Position numbers and translations under genes: made by a program. From assembly GCA_027579435.1 (NCBI GenBank), contig JANBPK010000811.1:124001-188000 (forward strand): a DNA stretch of 64,000 bases. Reading direction: 5' to 3'. Shown here in pieces: positions 11,867 to 23,073 of the stretch. This stretch comes from Candolleomyces eurysporus. Taxonomy: Eukaryota > Basidiomycota > Agaricomycetes > Agaricales > Psathyrellaceae. The first letter of the stretch is position 1, and each line of letters opens with the position of its first letter. The notes under the pieces were generated by a model. That model was not told the DNA's origin. It worked only from the letters and a program-made list of their open reading frames with translations, and did not search any database.

Positions 11867-13087
11867 ATGGCCACTCAGATTGACTACGAGTATCTGGGCC
11901 ACATCACGTCTCGCGCAATTTTCGCAAATATAAGCATAGCCTTGGTCGCTTCAGGTAAGTTCTTACTTCCAGACTGTCTGCAAAGACCCCGTCTCAACCA
12001 TGCTGCAACAGGCATACAGCTATTCATGAGCCTATACGGTCTCTCTGTCTTCCTGGAAACTCCGAAACCGATGCGAAAAGGTCGGACGAGATATATGGTC
12101 GTCAGCTTTCTTATCACTGGCCTATCAATCCTCGTCGACTCGCTTGACGCTGCTTGGATCTTCAGGCTACTGTTTGCCTCTACCTCGGGCTACGATTTTA
12201 GCTCTAGATTCGCCCCAAGTACGCTTACATGGGAGCGGTACCTGAGTAACTCAGCGACGACAGCTATTGTTTTCATTGGAGACGTTTTGTTAGTAGGTCT
12301 GGCACTTTCGTTCCTTTGTCGATACCTCTCATAAGTGCCTTGGCAGGTGTATCGGTGTTACATTATTTACAGGGAGTCGTTGTGGGTCGCTATCCCCCCT
12401 ACCCTCACGACAATTGCTGCGCTCGGTGCGTACGGCGCCTAGATCTCCCTTTATCAATACATCTAGCTAATGCCTTCCCCGCGTAGTGATGAGCATTTGT
12501 GGCATGATTCTTGACATGACGCAGACCCAACTACTCGTCTATGAGTCCGCCAGGTCATTCCTCACAGTCTCGACAAATATTATGGTCACAGCTTTCATCT
12601 CGTTCCACCTCTTGCGCGCACGTCGAGCACTGTCTAACCTTCTCCCTGCGAGAAATATGCAGCTCTATACAGGCGTGGTGGCTATCTTGATCGAGTCCGC
12701 GATTCCACCCACTATTTTTGGGACCATCGTCGCGGTGCTGGGTCGGGTAGGGGTTCCAAGCACCACTGTTGCCGCGGGTCGATATTTGGTTGCTTGGTAC
12801 ACTTTCAGTGCATTGTTTTTCGCGTTCTGTGTGAGTATGATCATCTTATCTGAGATTGGGGACCAGCGCTAATTGTCACTTTTGTGGGATTCCGGATCAC
12901 CTAGGGCTTATCGCCGCAGATGATCATCTTCAGAGTGACGACTGGCAGGTCATGGCTGAATTTCCCCAAGCCGAGCGATGCGAGCGCTTCAGACCCCTTA
13001 CACTTTGCACAAGAGACAGCAGAGTCGTCATTCTTTCTAGGGGCTTCTGGTAGTGACCTTGAGAAGAGTCGAAAGCTGAATGTATAG
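11867..13087 (+). CDS. Multi-pass membrane protein, basidiomycete family of unknown function
   Basis: Five exons (11867-11954, 12012-12292, 12347-12425, 12487-12830, 12905-13087) with GT-AG junctions that all keep frame give 324 residues. The hydrophobic profile suggests about seven TM helices: an N-terminal helix around AIFANISIALVASG, FMSLYGLSVFL, TRYMVVSFLITGLSILV, TAIVFIGDVLLV, LWVAIPPTLTTIAALV, NIMVTAFISF, and VVAILIESAIPPTIFG with AWYTFSALFFAFC. The C-terminus is cytosolic-looking and begins SPQMIIFRVTTGRSW, a signature of this expanded agaricomycete family. A 7-TM receptor-like topology is suggested, but no ligand or partner is known. A broken paralogue lies at 2408-3295. Confidence 0.8.
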
Positions 13088-13257
13088 TTTTATCGGGAAT
13101 AAAGAAGTCCAGAATCCTTAGACGTGGCAGATTTAAGCCGCAAGTACGTATATTTGATGTACACGTGCCATCCTCTTCTAAGCATCATTATATCTCAAGT
13201 TCCCGTGAACAGAGTCCAGACTGAGATATCCGGAGGAAAAAGTCGTAGTGCGCTTCA

Positions 13258-14994
13258 TCAGAAGAACCGGTTGCTCATGGGGATTTTTCCATCAATCAGT
13301 CGTTGATGGAGAACATTTCCAGTCAAAGAACTCCACTGTAATTGTAAGCATCAGCAGCAGACCAATCGGCGATAGAGACAAAAAGGTACGCACTCCGTTA
13401 CCCAGGAAGATAGCAGACTTTCGAGCTAACTCCATGTCAATAGCCATTCCGACATCCTTCTCCTGTGCATTTTCCAGAGCAATGTCGCGGCTCGTGATTA
13501 CTTTCCACCCGTGTGTTTTTATCAGACGTTTAATGAACCCGTCTAGCCATGTTGACTTGGCGTTGGTGAGGATGTACAAAGTCGTAATGAAGTGGCCATG
13601 GGATTCCGTTCTACCTGCTCGCCGTTAGCAAAACTGTTATATATATTTCGCTTGAGGGAGAATTCAAACACTCACCAAGCACCTCACGTTCATAGTCGTT
13701 TCTGGCTTGCGTGATTTTCTCTATGATCTGCTCCGTAGTAGGTAGACAATGCGATAGGAACTCTTGAATCTCCTCCTCCGTCTTGTTTTCTCCACTGGGT
13801 GGTGCAAAGCGATCCGGAAGCCACGGTAAAGCACTCCAACTTTCAAAAGTTGAGGCGAATTTTGCCAGATGGTTGCAATGGTCGAGATAATCTCCTCGAC
13901 GAACATGAACAGCCAATACTCGCGCAAATGGACCTTGTGAGCTCTCGGTACCGGATGACGATGGTTCGAAGAGGTGTTGATTGCGCTCCACCGCCCGTTG
14001 AACGATAGGACTTGCCTTCAATAGCTTGCTAACCGGGCTGTCTCTGAAGTCCTCCCACATATCAAGGATCATCCCTCCTCCCCAAACCGTCCAATCAAAT
14101 AGAGGAGTCCGATCCTCTTGCTCGACATCTTTTGATGGAGGTCTGACCTCAACGCATTCTTCGGGCGCTTCTAGGAGAATCCGATTCCAAACATCGAATA
14201 TCCGCTTCCCGGTCACCCATCGAAGACTGAATTTATCTTTGACCTCGTGAGTCCAAATGACTCTAACTCTTTCCTTAGGGCAGACGACATCCCAGTGCTG
14301 TTCGTGGATCGAGCGCGGTGCCGAATCTCCTGGTGCCCATGAGCCTCCAGCGGTAGGCCCGCCGATTAGAGCACCAAGTGGTGTTCTGGAAGGAATTTCC
14401 CAGGTCTTGTATAATGGCCATGGATAGTGATGCTGCCCCCAAATGTAGTCTTGAAATACGTAGGCTCGTTGGGATTTGTGCGCGAGATGAGTGAGCATCA
14501 GCCTACGGGATAACTTAACTCCTTGTTCGTAGTGGAGAAAATCTGAGAGGGACGTACACTTCGTGTAATACATTATTCCACCCAACCCTCGTCCGCTGTG
14601 AGCTGAACTTGACGTACCGTCCCGTCGAGCCTTCGGGATATGGCAAGCTCAAGTTGTGCTGCGGGAGGTTCTTCTGAATTTCTTTGAGGTCTAGATACCG
14701 TGGTGGAGTGTTCAGGTCGAGGTCTTCGATTGGCCCCATTGTATCCCTAACCCATCTCCTCGCGATTCGACCCACTCCAAGTACTACCACCGTCCCAGAA
14801 ATTAGAAGAACGATGATAATCAATCTTTTGAACAACCGAAGGCGGTTGAATCGCAAAGAATAAGGGGCACACCAATGGGACCATTGGAGTGAAGTACCAC
14901 GGTCGGTCATCCAGTCCCATACTGTAGTGCTTTTCGGCGGTAAAGCCGATTCGTCTTTTGGAAGGAGTGCTTCGGGATCGACGTATCCAGACAT
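13258..14994 (-). CDS. O-fucosyltransferase-like glycosyltransferase, type II membrane protein
   Basis: Minus-strand exons 14994-14558, 14502-13676, 13614-13394 and 13335-13258 join in frame to 520 residues. A short cytosolic N-terminus precedes one TM helix (residues ~56-75, LIIIVLLISGTVVVLGV), the layout of Golgi type II enzymes. The lumenal part has a GWNNVLHEV..LTHLAHKSQRAYVFQDY block, then AVHVRRGDYLDHC, the HxRRGD nucleotide-sugar motif of protein O-fucosyltransferase-like enzymes. It ends with MELARKSAIFLGNG and SSLTGN, the C-terminal nucleotide-binding Ser/Thr segment of the family. These fungal proteins are GDP-fucose-type glycosyltransferases by fold; donor and acceptor are not established. 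The intron at 14503-14557 removes a frame change between GWNNVLHEV and LMLTHLAH. Confidence 0.82.
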
Positions 14995-16526
14995 AGAAAG
15001 CGGCGGGTGGGGAGGAAGGGGGAGGGTTGCTTGGGGATGGAGCTAGAGAAAAAAATCCAATGACAAGGAGCTTTTTGGCACGAAGCAGTGGGGCGAGAAA
15101 CCGTTGCTGCTGCGCACCGTGGTCGCCGGGTCATTGAGCCCGTAAAAATCAACGAGCGTTGCTTCATCACTCCGCAGCCCCCGACGCTGATGGCCGGATT
15201 ATAGTGGAGAAGAGTAGGAGTAGACTGTTGGCTTTGCAGTGCGCTGTAGGAATCATCTTCATACCAGGGAGGCAGCTGCTTCAAGAAGCGGCCGTGTTTG
15301 AATGCCGTGTAAAGCATTAAAGTGAGTACTGTCCCGAGCTGTCGAGTTTTGAAGCGTTACATTTTCGGACCGCAGAATCAAGCCACCGGGCGAGCGTTCT
15401 GCATTACGGCTTCCTATTGAGCACCGAGGCCCGAGGCCGAAATTCTTTGACCTATTTTTGCCTGTTTTTGGTCAATTTTAGGCAACAAGCCTTGCGTCAC
15501 GCTTTACCCGGCGAGATTTCAGGTAACATCTAGCCCTGGCTTTACGCGTTATTGCTCCTACTATACAGCTCGGAACAGTACTCACCATTCGATTTATTCC
15601 CGTAAACCGGTTGGGAGATGGAGGAAAGGACTATGCGAAGCGGATCAAAATTTGATTGTGCACCTTACCAATGCACAAACGCCACCTAACGCGTTCCCAT
15701 ACTCGACAATTTTGCTTCACGTTGATATTCAAGTTAGACCAGGTTAGAGCATGTTAACTTGAGCTGCGTACTAAACGCGTGAGTTCAGTGGATCTGATTC
15801 CATGTGTTGCGGATACTTGTTTTTTATCATTGGAGGGTACAGGAGCACTCAGGCGGGTTGTTAGGTCCACTATAGTTGACGTTACCCCAGGAAATTCACC
15901 CACTCCCACGAGTCTCCCCAAGTCTTTCAGCTTTCCGACAATGTCAAAAGATCTGGCTCTTGTGTAATTGTTCTTGGCTCAGGGCCGTTACCTGGACTTC
16001 CTTTTCTGTGTGCGATGCTATTTGGTAGACTCAATTTTCAACGTTATTCTCTCGGATTTTTGATGATTGTTGTAAAATTGACATCAGTTCAGTGCCGGAG
16101 AGTCCTCCGGTACAGGAAATGCCCGAGGTCACTCCGGATTCCAAAGTTGAGCAAAAACTATGAATACGGCTGTAGCTTGTGAATGAAGGAGGATCTCCTT
16201 TGAAGCTCATTTATTCTTAGCTTGTCCTGCAGCGAGACACTGGGACTCGAAGGGTGGCTATAGCGTCAGAGTTGTGGCAGCTAAAATGTGGATTTTGTCG
16301 GCTCGCCACCGCTTGGCCTCTCGGCTTTCGTGCTTGACGTTAGCATGCATCTAACTTGGCGTTAACGTGGGTTTAACTTGACTTAACGTGCATCAATATT
16401 GGGCTCAAGCTAACTTGATGTTCACGCGCGCTATTAACATAAGTTTACATATCTGTGTCCAACTGGTCGGTGATTATCACAGTATTCTCCGACAAAACTT
16501 TGTGGCACCACTAAAAAGTGTAGGTG
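14995..16526. other. Intergenic, gene-poor
   Basis: Holds the promoter of the minus-strand glycosyltransferase gene (first few hundred bases; the leader just upstream of the ATG is pyrimidine-rich on the minus strand), then AT-rich DNA with no convincing gene. Scattered gttaac/ttaacgtg-type words occur at 15660-15780 and 16340-16440, without a regular period. Confidence 0.4.
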
Positions 16527-16850
16527 TAAGCTTTAAGTTGCACGAAAAGCTCAACTCGTAGTATGACGTTCAAATGTAACATTTAATAAACCGCACCTAT
16601 TTTTTGAGTTTCCACCACTTTTTCTTGAGAAATCCTTCAATTTAATGTCACTAAGTCAAGTTGGTGGTCAACGTTGAAAGTTGTGGTAAGTTCTCATCAA
16701 CCACCACCACTTTTCGGCGACCACCACCACTTTTCTGTGACCACCAAACCCTGAATGTGACCACCACTACATTTTATTTGCTACCACCACAACTTTTTCA
16801 TCTACCACTCCTACATTTCAATCACCCCAAAACCCCGAACCACCAAAACT
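16527..16850. repeat. Degenerate relative of the foldback element, ACCACCAC-rich
   Basis: The phrase gttcaaatgtaacattta at about 16568-16585 matches the terminal sequence of the 17424-18367 element (ggtcaaatgtaacattta). It is followed by an array of imperfect gaccaccaccacttttc-type units at 16690-16830, comparable to the caccacaaacttttc units of that element. It looks like an older, truncated and diverged copy. Confidence 0.45.
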
Positions 16851-17423
16851 TCTCGGCCGTTGTCGGTCATCAGTTACCCAAGGCTCATCGCCCCGGGTCT
16901 TGGGACATCCGGTCGTGCCGCTCTTGCCGTAACAACAAACAACACCCTGGTTTTCCGACGTGTTTTTTCGTCAGTCCCACCTGTTGAGGATAACGTCTGG
17001 CAGTAACAAGTTATGCTTCAACTCGAAGCTTACCCAACAGTTGAGGCGCTCTTTTTCTTCTAATCTATTGCCAAGTCTTGCATTTAATTCATCCATGGAC
17101 AACTTACAATGGCTAATCCGGGAATTGGTCCCTTCAGGCGCTGGCGTCGTTTCTCTTCTCAGTTATCGTTTGATTAATTTAGATAATCCAAGAGGCTCAC
17201 GGATGGCACTTGATCCTATTTAATCTAATACATCCATAATAGTTGTCTCTCAGTCTCAGCATCGCATGATTGTCGATTCGACATGAATGGATCGAAAAAC
17301 TACAATCAAGGGCACCGAAGCGACTTGGCGGTGACCGTAACAGACCTGACCGGCTTTGAGTTGAGAGCAAATAAAAATTTTGTGGTTCCGAATTTTGTGG
17401 TGGTAGAATTGTATGGGTGATAT

Positions 17424-18367
17424 ATGGCGGTCAAATGTAACATTTATTATAATGCACCACAAACTATTATCGATACACCACATTTCACGAAATCGAGTCC
17501 AGTTGAAGGGTTTAAGTGAATTTAGTGTACACTACCGTCCCAGGTTGCGAAATGCACCACAAACTTTTCTCGAGTACACAAACTTTTCTTATGTACACAA
17601 ACTTTTTCCGAGTGCACCACAAAATTTTCTCGAGCGCACCACAAACTTTTCGTTAGCGTGCATCTGCAAACACTCCAAGGTCGGTCAGCTCAGCTTGGTT
17701 TCAAACACTGACAAAGGTCGTTCGAAAGAGGCTAATTACCACTGCTAAATTTGGAGCCACTTGGCTGCGCACGTAGAGGACTCAGCTACGGCAGTAGGTG
17801 CCCGAGTCAGAATTAATACTATTAGATTCAGCAGTGCGACAGCCTGAGCCCGTCTGAGCCACCGAGTGAATGGACGGTGATTCTTCAGCTCTCCTTTGGA
17901 CTCAGGAGTCTTCCTACCAGGGGTAAGATGGCGGTGTTCATGCACATGGGTCACATTTTCATTGCAGAGCTGGGTGCTGCCAGTGTTTGAGAGCGATAGG
18001 CTATGTGATCGACGGTGGTGATCGTCCTCGTTCAACTTTCAAACGACAATGGTGATGTATCGATCAACCGGCTTTGTCGGTGTTTGAAACCGAGCTGAGC
18101 TGACCGACCTTGGAGTGTTTGCAGATGCACGCTAACGAAAAGTTTGTGGTGCGCTCGAGAAAAGTTTGTGGTGCACTTGGAAAAAGTTTGTGTACGTACG
18201 AAAAGTTTGTGGTGTACTTCCCAAAAGTTTGTGGTGCATTTCGCAACCTGGGACGGTAGTGTACACTAAATTCACTTAAACCCTTCAACTGGACTCGATT
18301 TCGTGAAATGTGGTGTATTGATAATAGTTTGTGGTGCATTATAATAAATGTTACATTTGACCGCCAT
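17424..18367. mobile_element. Foldback / MITE-like element with ~295-bp inverted arms
   Basis: The left arm (about 17424-17716) is the near-perfect reverse complement of the right arm (about 18068-18367), with a ~350-base unrelated centre. Both arms start atggcggtcaaatgtaac and run through an array of caccacaaacttttc-type units interrupted by a shared unique block (cgaaatcgagtccagttgaa). Homology stops sharply at both outer ends. The arms differ by a few substitutions and small indels, so the element is not new. No transposase is encoded, which fits a non-autonomous element. I could not define a target-site duplication with confidence. Confidence 0.75.
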
Positions 18368-18732
18368 AGAATCAGCGCGTTTTGAGGTGCATTCTGACAC
18401 ACCAGGCAGCGGATCCTTACCTATAAGGGAGACAAGTCCTGCCTCGCTTTGCTACGGCTTCAATATCTGAGACTATGACTCAGGTACAGTTGTAGAATGT
18501 TAGCTTGTGAGTTCTATGGTCAATTTTTCAAGTTCTTCTTGAAATTTGCGTGCTCGTGGACGTACAGATCCTTAGCGTTTTCGCTGTTGTAGTGATTTCC
18601 TAGCCACATGCAGCACTGTCCCAATGTACCTCCAACGGTTGACATGAAATATGCAAAATACCAGTGCTTATTTCCTGCTGGGCGTAGTTTCTCAGCGCGC
18701 TCTAAAGCTCGAGCTTTGGCGCCTCGTATTCA

Positions 18733-18945
18733 TCTCTTGGAGACAATGCCACGAAGGGCGCAATAAAAAATGGGATCAGTGACGCACCTGTATGACCGTG
18801 CAGTAAAGGTCAAAGAAAATAATGACTCTGGTCAACTCTATAGAACGCAGAAGACCATAATTAGAAAAGGCCAGTCAAAGAGAGAGCTGCCAAGGAATCA
18901 ACAGCTTTAAACTGATTGAGGACATATCTTTATAGATACAAGTGG
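18733..18945. repeat. Direct repeat copy 1
   Basis: The block starting atctcttggagacaatgcca and ending with a tatctttatagatac phrase matches 19787-19977 throughout. Shared internal phrases are agtgacgcacct, agaacgcagaa/agaatgcagaa, caaagagag and taaactgat. The copies have diverged by substitutions and small indels. Confidence 0.6.
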
Positions 18946-19786
18946 GAGTTCGATGATCCTTGAAGAACTGACTGTCCGAGAGGTCGTTTCGGTCGAGCTT
19001 GGGCAAGCAGCGGACGGAGAGAGCAGTGGGTTATGCTGGGGAGGATCCTGGTCGGGATTGATGATGAAGAAGTCACATCGACAGCAACTCCCTTAGCCTT
19101 TTCATCTGAGCGGCGGGGGAAGCCACCCTATGTTTCTAATTGGTTGAATTCTCAACCATTCACTCTCAACCGTCTCTCTCACTTTTGACTGCCGCCGGGC
19201 TCGATTTCAAGCATCTCTACCTCGCCCACTGATCAGAAGTCCGGTTAGCTGCTGCTCCGATGACAACGACAACAGCTGCGACTGTGACTGCAACACGGAT
19301 GCCACGCGTCACGAGTGGACGTATCCCGCCTTTTTACCAATTAAGACCGCAGCGGGGTCTGGTGTGGAGAGGGACCACGTTCCTGCCTGGAAGTTCGGGC
19401 GGTGTCCTGTTTCAATCCAGGAGCTCGCGGATTGGAGGAAGGTTGTATACGTCTGGTTTCTGCCGTTGCCGTTGCGTACTCCGATTCATCTGACGAGATG
19501 ACCCTTGTTCTGATTTCTGATTTCTGGAGCGTCACGGTCATCGTGTTTAGAAGGTATTTCATTGTACACTACTGTTCTCTACCTATCTCAGTTATCGACA
19601 GAAATTCCTTGTCCATCGTTTCGTCCGCGTGTTGTCTTCTCTTATCTCGGTTCGAGATATAGTGGTCCAGTTCAGATTGTCGACCAGATGGATATCGTTT
19701 ATCTTACCAAAACGAGCTGCTCGGAAGGTACTCTAACACTCGCTGGGTCTATCAGGCCAGCACTCTGGCTTGGTCAACGTAGGTTA

Positions 19787-19977
19787 TCTCTTGGAGACAA
19801 TGCCACAAATGGCACAGTGTTAATAAAAAGTGGGATAAGTGACGCACCTCCAATAAAATTGATTCTTCCGGCTCGGCAGTCAATTCTGCAGAATGCAGAA
19901 AGGACATACCTGGCAAAGAGAGCTGACAAGAAGTGAGCAGCCGTAAACTGATCAAGGACATCTCTTTATAGATACTA
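19787..19977. repeat. Direct repeat copy 2
   Basis: The partner of 18733-18945 (about 1.05 kb apart, same orientation). No terminal inverted repeats or coding capacity were recognised. Its nature (UTR of a lost gene or small element) is unknown. Confidence 0.6.
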
Positions 19978-20252
19978 GGGGATAGGGGATGCTGTTGTCG
20001 CCGTTGCGCGCTCCCATTCGTTTGCTTGCGTGACTGTTCCTCTTATTTTCTGGACATCAAGATTATCGCGCGTTCGTCGATGCAGTGTCGCCCCTCGTCC
20101 CACTTTGAAATAGTAATCTACATCAGAGTGTCAATCGGCTGAATTAATGTTCATTTGACCGAAAGGTCAGCTGCTCGAGAAGTACTTGAATGTCTACTGG
20201 GTCTGTCTAATCGACACTCTGATCTGGCTTAAAGGGTAAAATTTAGTAGGTA

Positions 20253-20672
20253 TTACTGCACATAATCTACTTCTACATAGGGAAGATCGGGTTGAGTGGC
20301 AGATGGTTGAGTGTGGGGTTGTGTGCTAATTGTTATTTGCGAGAAATTGCCCTTCGGAGTGATATCGAGGCTAAGAACACAGGTGACACCCGGCCCTGCA
20401 GGATTCATTCCAGTCTGTGCATGGGAAACAATCCATTTTAACAGCTGATGAACTCTGTGAGCTTGCCGATACAAAAATAGGAGGATGTAATGTAAACTTA
20501 CGAAATATACACTCATAACTGTCCAATCGCCAAGCCGCTGTGGGAGAAGAGTTAAAGGGTCACTCGAAAATCCAATCTAGGAAAGTGGTAACCCATACCG
20601 GCTGCATGTAGATCTCATCGACGCTGGAATCCGAGGAATGCTCCGAAACGTCGCCGGGACACTGCATCATAT
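20253..20672 (-). CDS. Conserved tail reading frame downstream of NLR-A, unidentified
   Basis: An ATG-ATG-CAG start overlapping the last NLR-A exon in another frame opens MMQCPGDVSEHSSDSSVDE. Further exon-like pieces follow across short introns (RLGDWTVMSVYF at 20537-20502) and a final stretch of about 68 codons, 20461-20253, with VHQLLKWIVSHAQTGMN. The unit B copy keeps the same pieces with conservative replacements (LLSDWRIIDAYL, VYQVLKWMAAKVHAGTN), suggesting it was coding. The phase between the second and last pieces is not resolved. It could be a small separate gene or alternative 3' exons of the NLR. No family is recognised. Confidence 0.4.
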
Positions 20673-23073
20673 AAAACATTCTGAGTGAGATAAGACGCAT
20701 CAAAGGAGAAGTGCACAGCTGACCTTTGCTCGAATCGCCGCTTCTACACGGTGCACAATTTGTTGCAAGGCCATCGCTTGATCTTGATGTATCTCTAGAG
20801 GACCCACAAAGCTAGTCTTCACCAGACTATTAGTTATGAGCTCGTAGAATGGCTGCTGCAGCCACTTTTCGGGTGCGTGATCACATTCCAAGGCCAAAGC
20901 CGAGGCCAGGGATTCCAGACACTTGATAAGGGCGCTCAAAGTCTGCTGGGGTTTGTAGTCAGGATCTTGGAACACCCAAAAGAAAAGTCGAGTGAATGAA
21001 AAGATGTGTGGATATGGCGAGGTTTTGGGGGCTAGGTTGGTGAACTGGCCGAGCTCGTCGTATATACTTGGTTCTGAGATTGCTTCCACAAACTCCCTCC
21101 AGTGCCAGCGGGATCGAACGCGCCACTCGCTTGATCGAATGACTGTTGGCGACAGAGGAGTATGGCTCAGCAGGTGCTCTAGATTGAGGCTGAAGTAGTG
21201 GTATGATAGCTTGAGGTGATACGAAGGCAATACGAAGAAACGTCCTGATCGACCTTCGGTCGTAAGGAACTGGTGGACGGATGGATGACAAATGGTCACA
21301 GGTGAGTCGACAGCGTCCGGGAGATCAATGACTGGTCGCAGAGTGACGAGGACCCCAACAACTTCAAGAATTTCAATGCCAAGGACTTTGCTGATCCCAG
21401 CAGCTGGAAGCGGCTCGATAACCAGGACGATAGTTGAAATTATGTCAGAGAAGTGAGGGTGACTTTGTGATTTTGCGAGAATGTGAGTGTAGAGAGCATC
21501 GAGCGTCTGAGGAGCGCGGGGGAGTGGACCTTGTGCAGTTGGTGGTAGGCGGGTGAACTGCTCGATATGCTTTGCAAAGTGGCGAATGCTGTACAAAGTA
21601 GCAGCAGTATCAAGCCGCCGCCCATCATGGAGGGTAGAGCAACGATACGATAGATAAAGATGATGTGAAGGAGGGGTAAAAAATGATCCAGAACGACTTT
21701 CGGTCGTGAGGAAGTCGCGCAAAGATGTGTGGCACATTGTAACAGGGAGGTCGTCGGTGCCCGGAATGTGAATGATTGCTTGCAAATTTACTAGGACGCG
21801 AACGACCTCGAAAGACTGGATACCAAGAAGTTCTGCCATCCCGATAATTGGAAGTGGTTCAAAGGTTAATGCGAGAGCTGATATTACATCGGAGAAATGG
21901 GGAAGATGCTGGGAACGAGAGAGTGTTTGGGCATAGAGGGTGTCCAGGCCCGGGTTCATGTTGAGGGCGTCGGGGAGACGGTCCATCGGCGTTGATTGAT
22001 CATCAGTAGGGTCGACGATGTATTCGAAGAGAGCGGAAGCGAAAATGAAAGATCCGTCGATGTGATCCACCAATTTGTCCTTATCCTTCTTCACTGGCCA
22101 ATCTCCGTGTTCTTGGATGTAAGCCCCGATGACGGGATTCCGTTTTTTCTCTTCCTCGAAGCATGTGTCCATAAAGGTGTCGATATCGTTACGGGAACAA
22201 TGGTTGACGAGGTTTTCCAGACGAACTTGATCGTTCTTCAGGTGGCCTGAGATGTGTTGTTCGACTCGACTGGTGATCAAGAATCGGAGGGGGATGAGAG
22301 GGTTCTTTTTGAAGAAGTCGAGCATGTCGTCAATGAAAGCTTCCACGTCTTTACGGTCCTCGCATTCGTCGAGCCCGTCGATGACGATCAGGAAAGGACC
22401 TTTGAGAAGGAAGGTCTTGAGGAGGCGGGCCCGCTTGGCGGCGGCTTTGAATGGCTCGTACACCAAGCGACGGAGCTGGGCCACCAGGCTTGATCCTAGG
22501 AGACCTGGTTCCTCCGCGACTGCCTTCTTGATGAACGGCGCCGCCTCAGGAATCGCAGCCGCGAGTTGGCAGGCCAGAGTGACAGCGAACTTGGTCATTC
22601 TACTCCTATCGCCGGTGTTTCTAAAGAAGAAGAAACTTGCCACCAGTCGGTTTCTTCGTTCGAACTTAAGCGCAATGGCCAAGGCGATAGCTGATTTCCC
22701 GCATCCCACAAAGCCGTAAAGCCAGAGGACGTGCGTATTCCACAGCAGCGTGCTATCAGCCCAGGCGACAATCGTGCGGATCGCATCTGTTCGTGTACCG
22801 GGAAAGCATGCCGAGTTTGGGGGAGATATCTCTCGATCTCGAGTGTGCGATGCATCGGGAATGGGCTGAAGGAGCTGAATGAGGGCTGCAAGGCCAGTCG
22901 TAAGTCAAGAGAAATATCCATGGCCCGTAGAATCACGTACGCGCTTGCTCCTTGGAGGAGACGTACTGGTTTCCACTGACGAAGTAGTACTTCTGCTCGC
23001 CAATCTGGATACCGCTAGCATTTGGCAGAACCTCAATGTGTACAGGGCTCTCGGCTATCTGGCTCTCGGCCAT
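20615..23073 (-). CDS. NLR-A: NACHT STAND NTPase with N-terminal RHIM-like tetrad
   Basis: Exons 23073-22941, 22885-20724 and 20680-20615 give about 786 residues. The short N-terminus has ASGIQIGEQKYYFV at residues 19-32; IQIG (22-25) equals the core tetrad of RHIM-type amyloid motifs. A linker with TRDREISPPNSACFPGTRTD leads to the NACHT domain: Walker A GFVGCGKS (102-109), FFFFRNTGDRSRM, and Walker B FLIVIDGLDE (~209-217). The helical region then shows SFIFASALFEYIVDPTDDQS, repeated DTLYAQTLSRS/DALYTHILAKS half-repeats, MCHTSLRDFLTTESRSGSFF and a degenerate second copy of that block. No WD40, ankyrin or TPR repeats were recognised at the C-terminus. By family, such proteins oligomerise on ligand binding and signal non-self recognition or cell death; the ligand is unknown. 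Confidence 0.85.

Larger units (their letters stand above)
18368..20245. other. Intergenic with two copies of a ~200-bp repeat
   Basis: No gene is supported between the foldback element and the first NLR unit. It carries the duplicated block listed separately, and short T-rich and C-rich stretches. Open frames here show no protein-like composition. Confidence 0.4.

Noticed and set aside
16661..16987. 108-codon plus-strand frame rich in Pro, His and Thr
   Set aside because: It is a translation of the ACCACC repeat array related to the foldback element, not a gene.
17413..18402. Two similar 110-codon frames in the arms of the foldback element
   Set aside because: They are mirror translations of the inverted arms and break in the repeat units; no start context or homology.
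22252..22719. Plus-strand frames antisense to NLR-A, B and C (also at 26677 and 31756)
   Set aside because: They recur in all three copies only because they mirror the conserved NACHT-coding strand.
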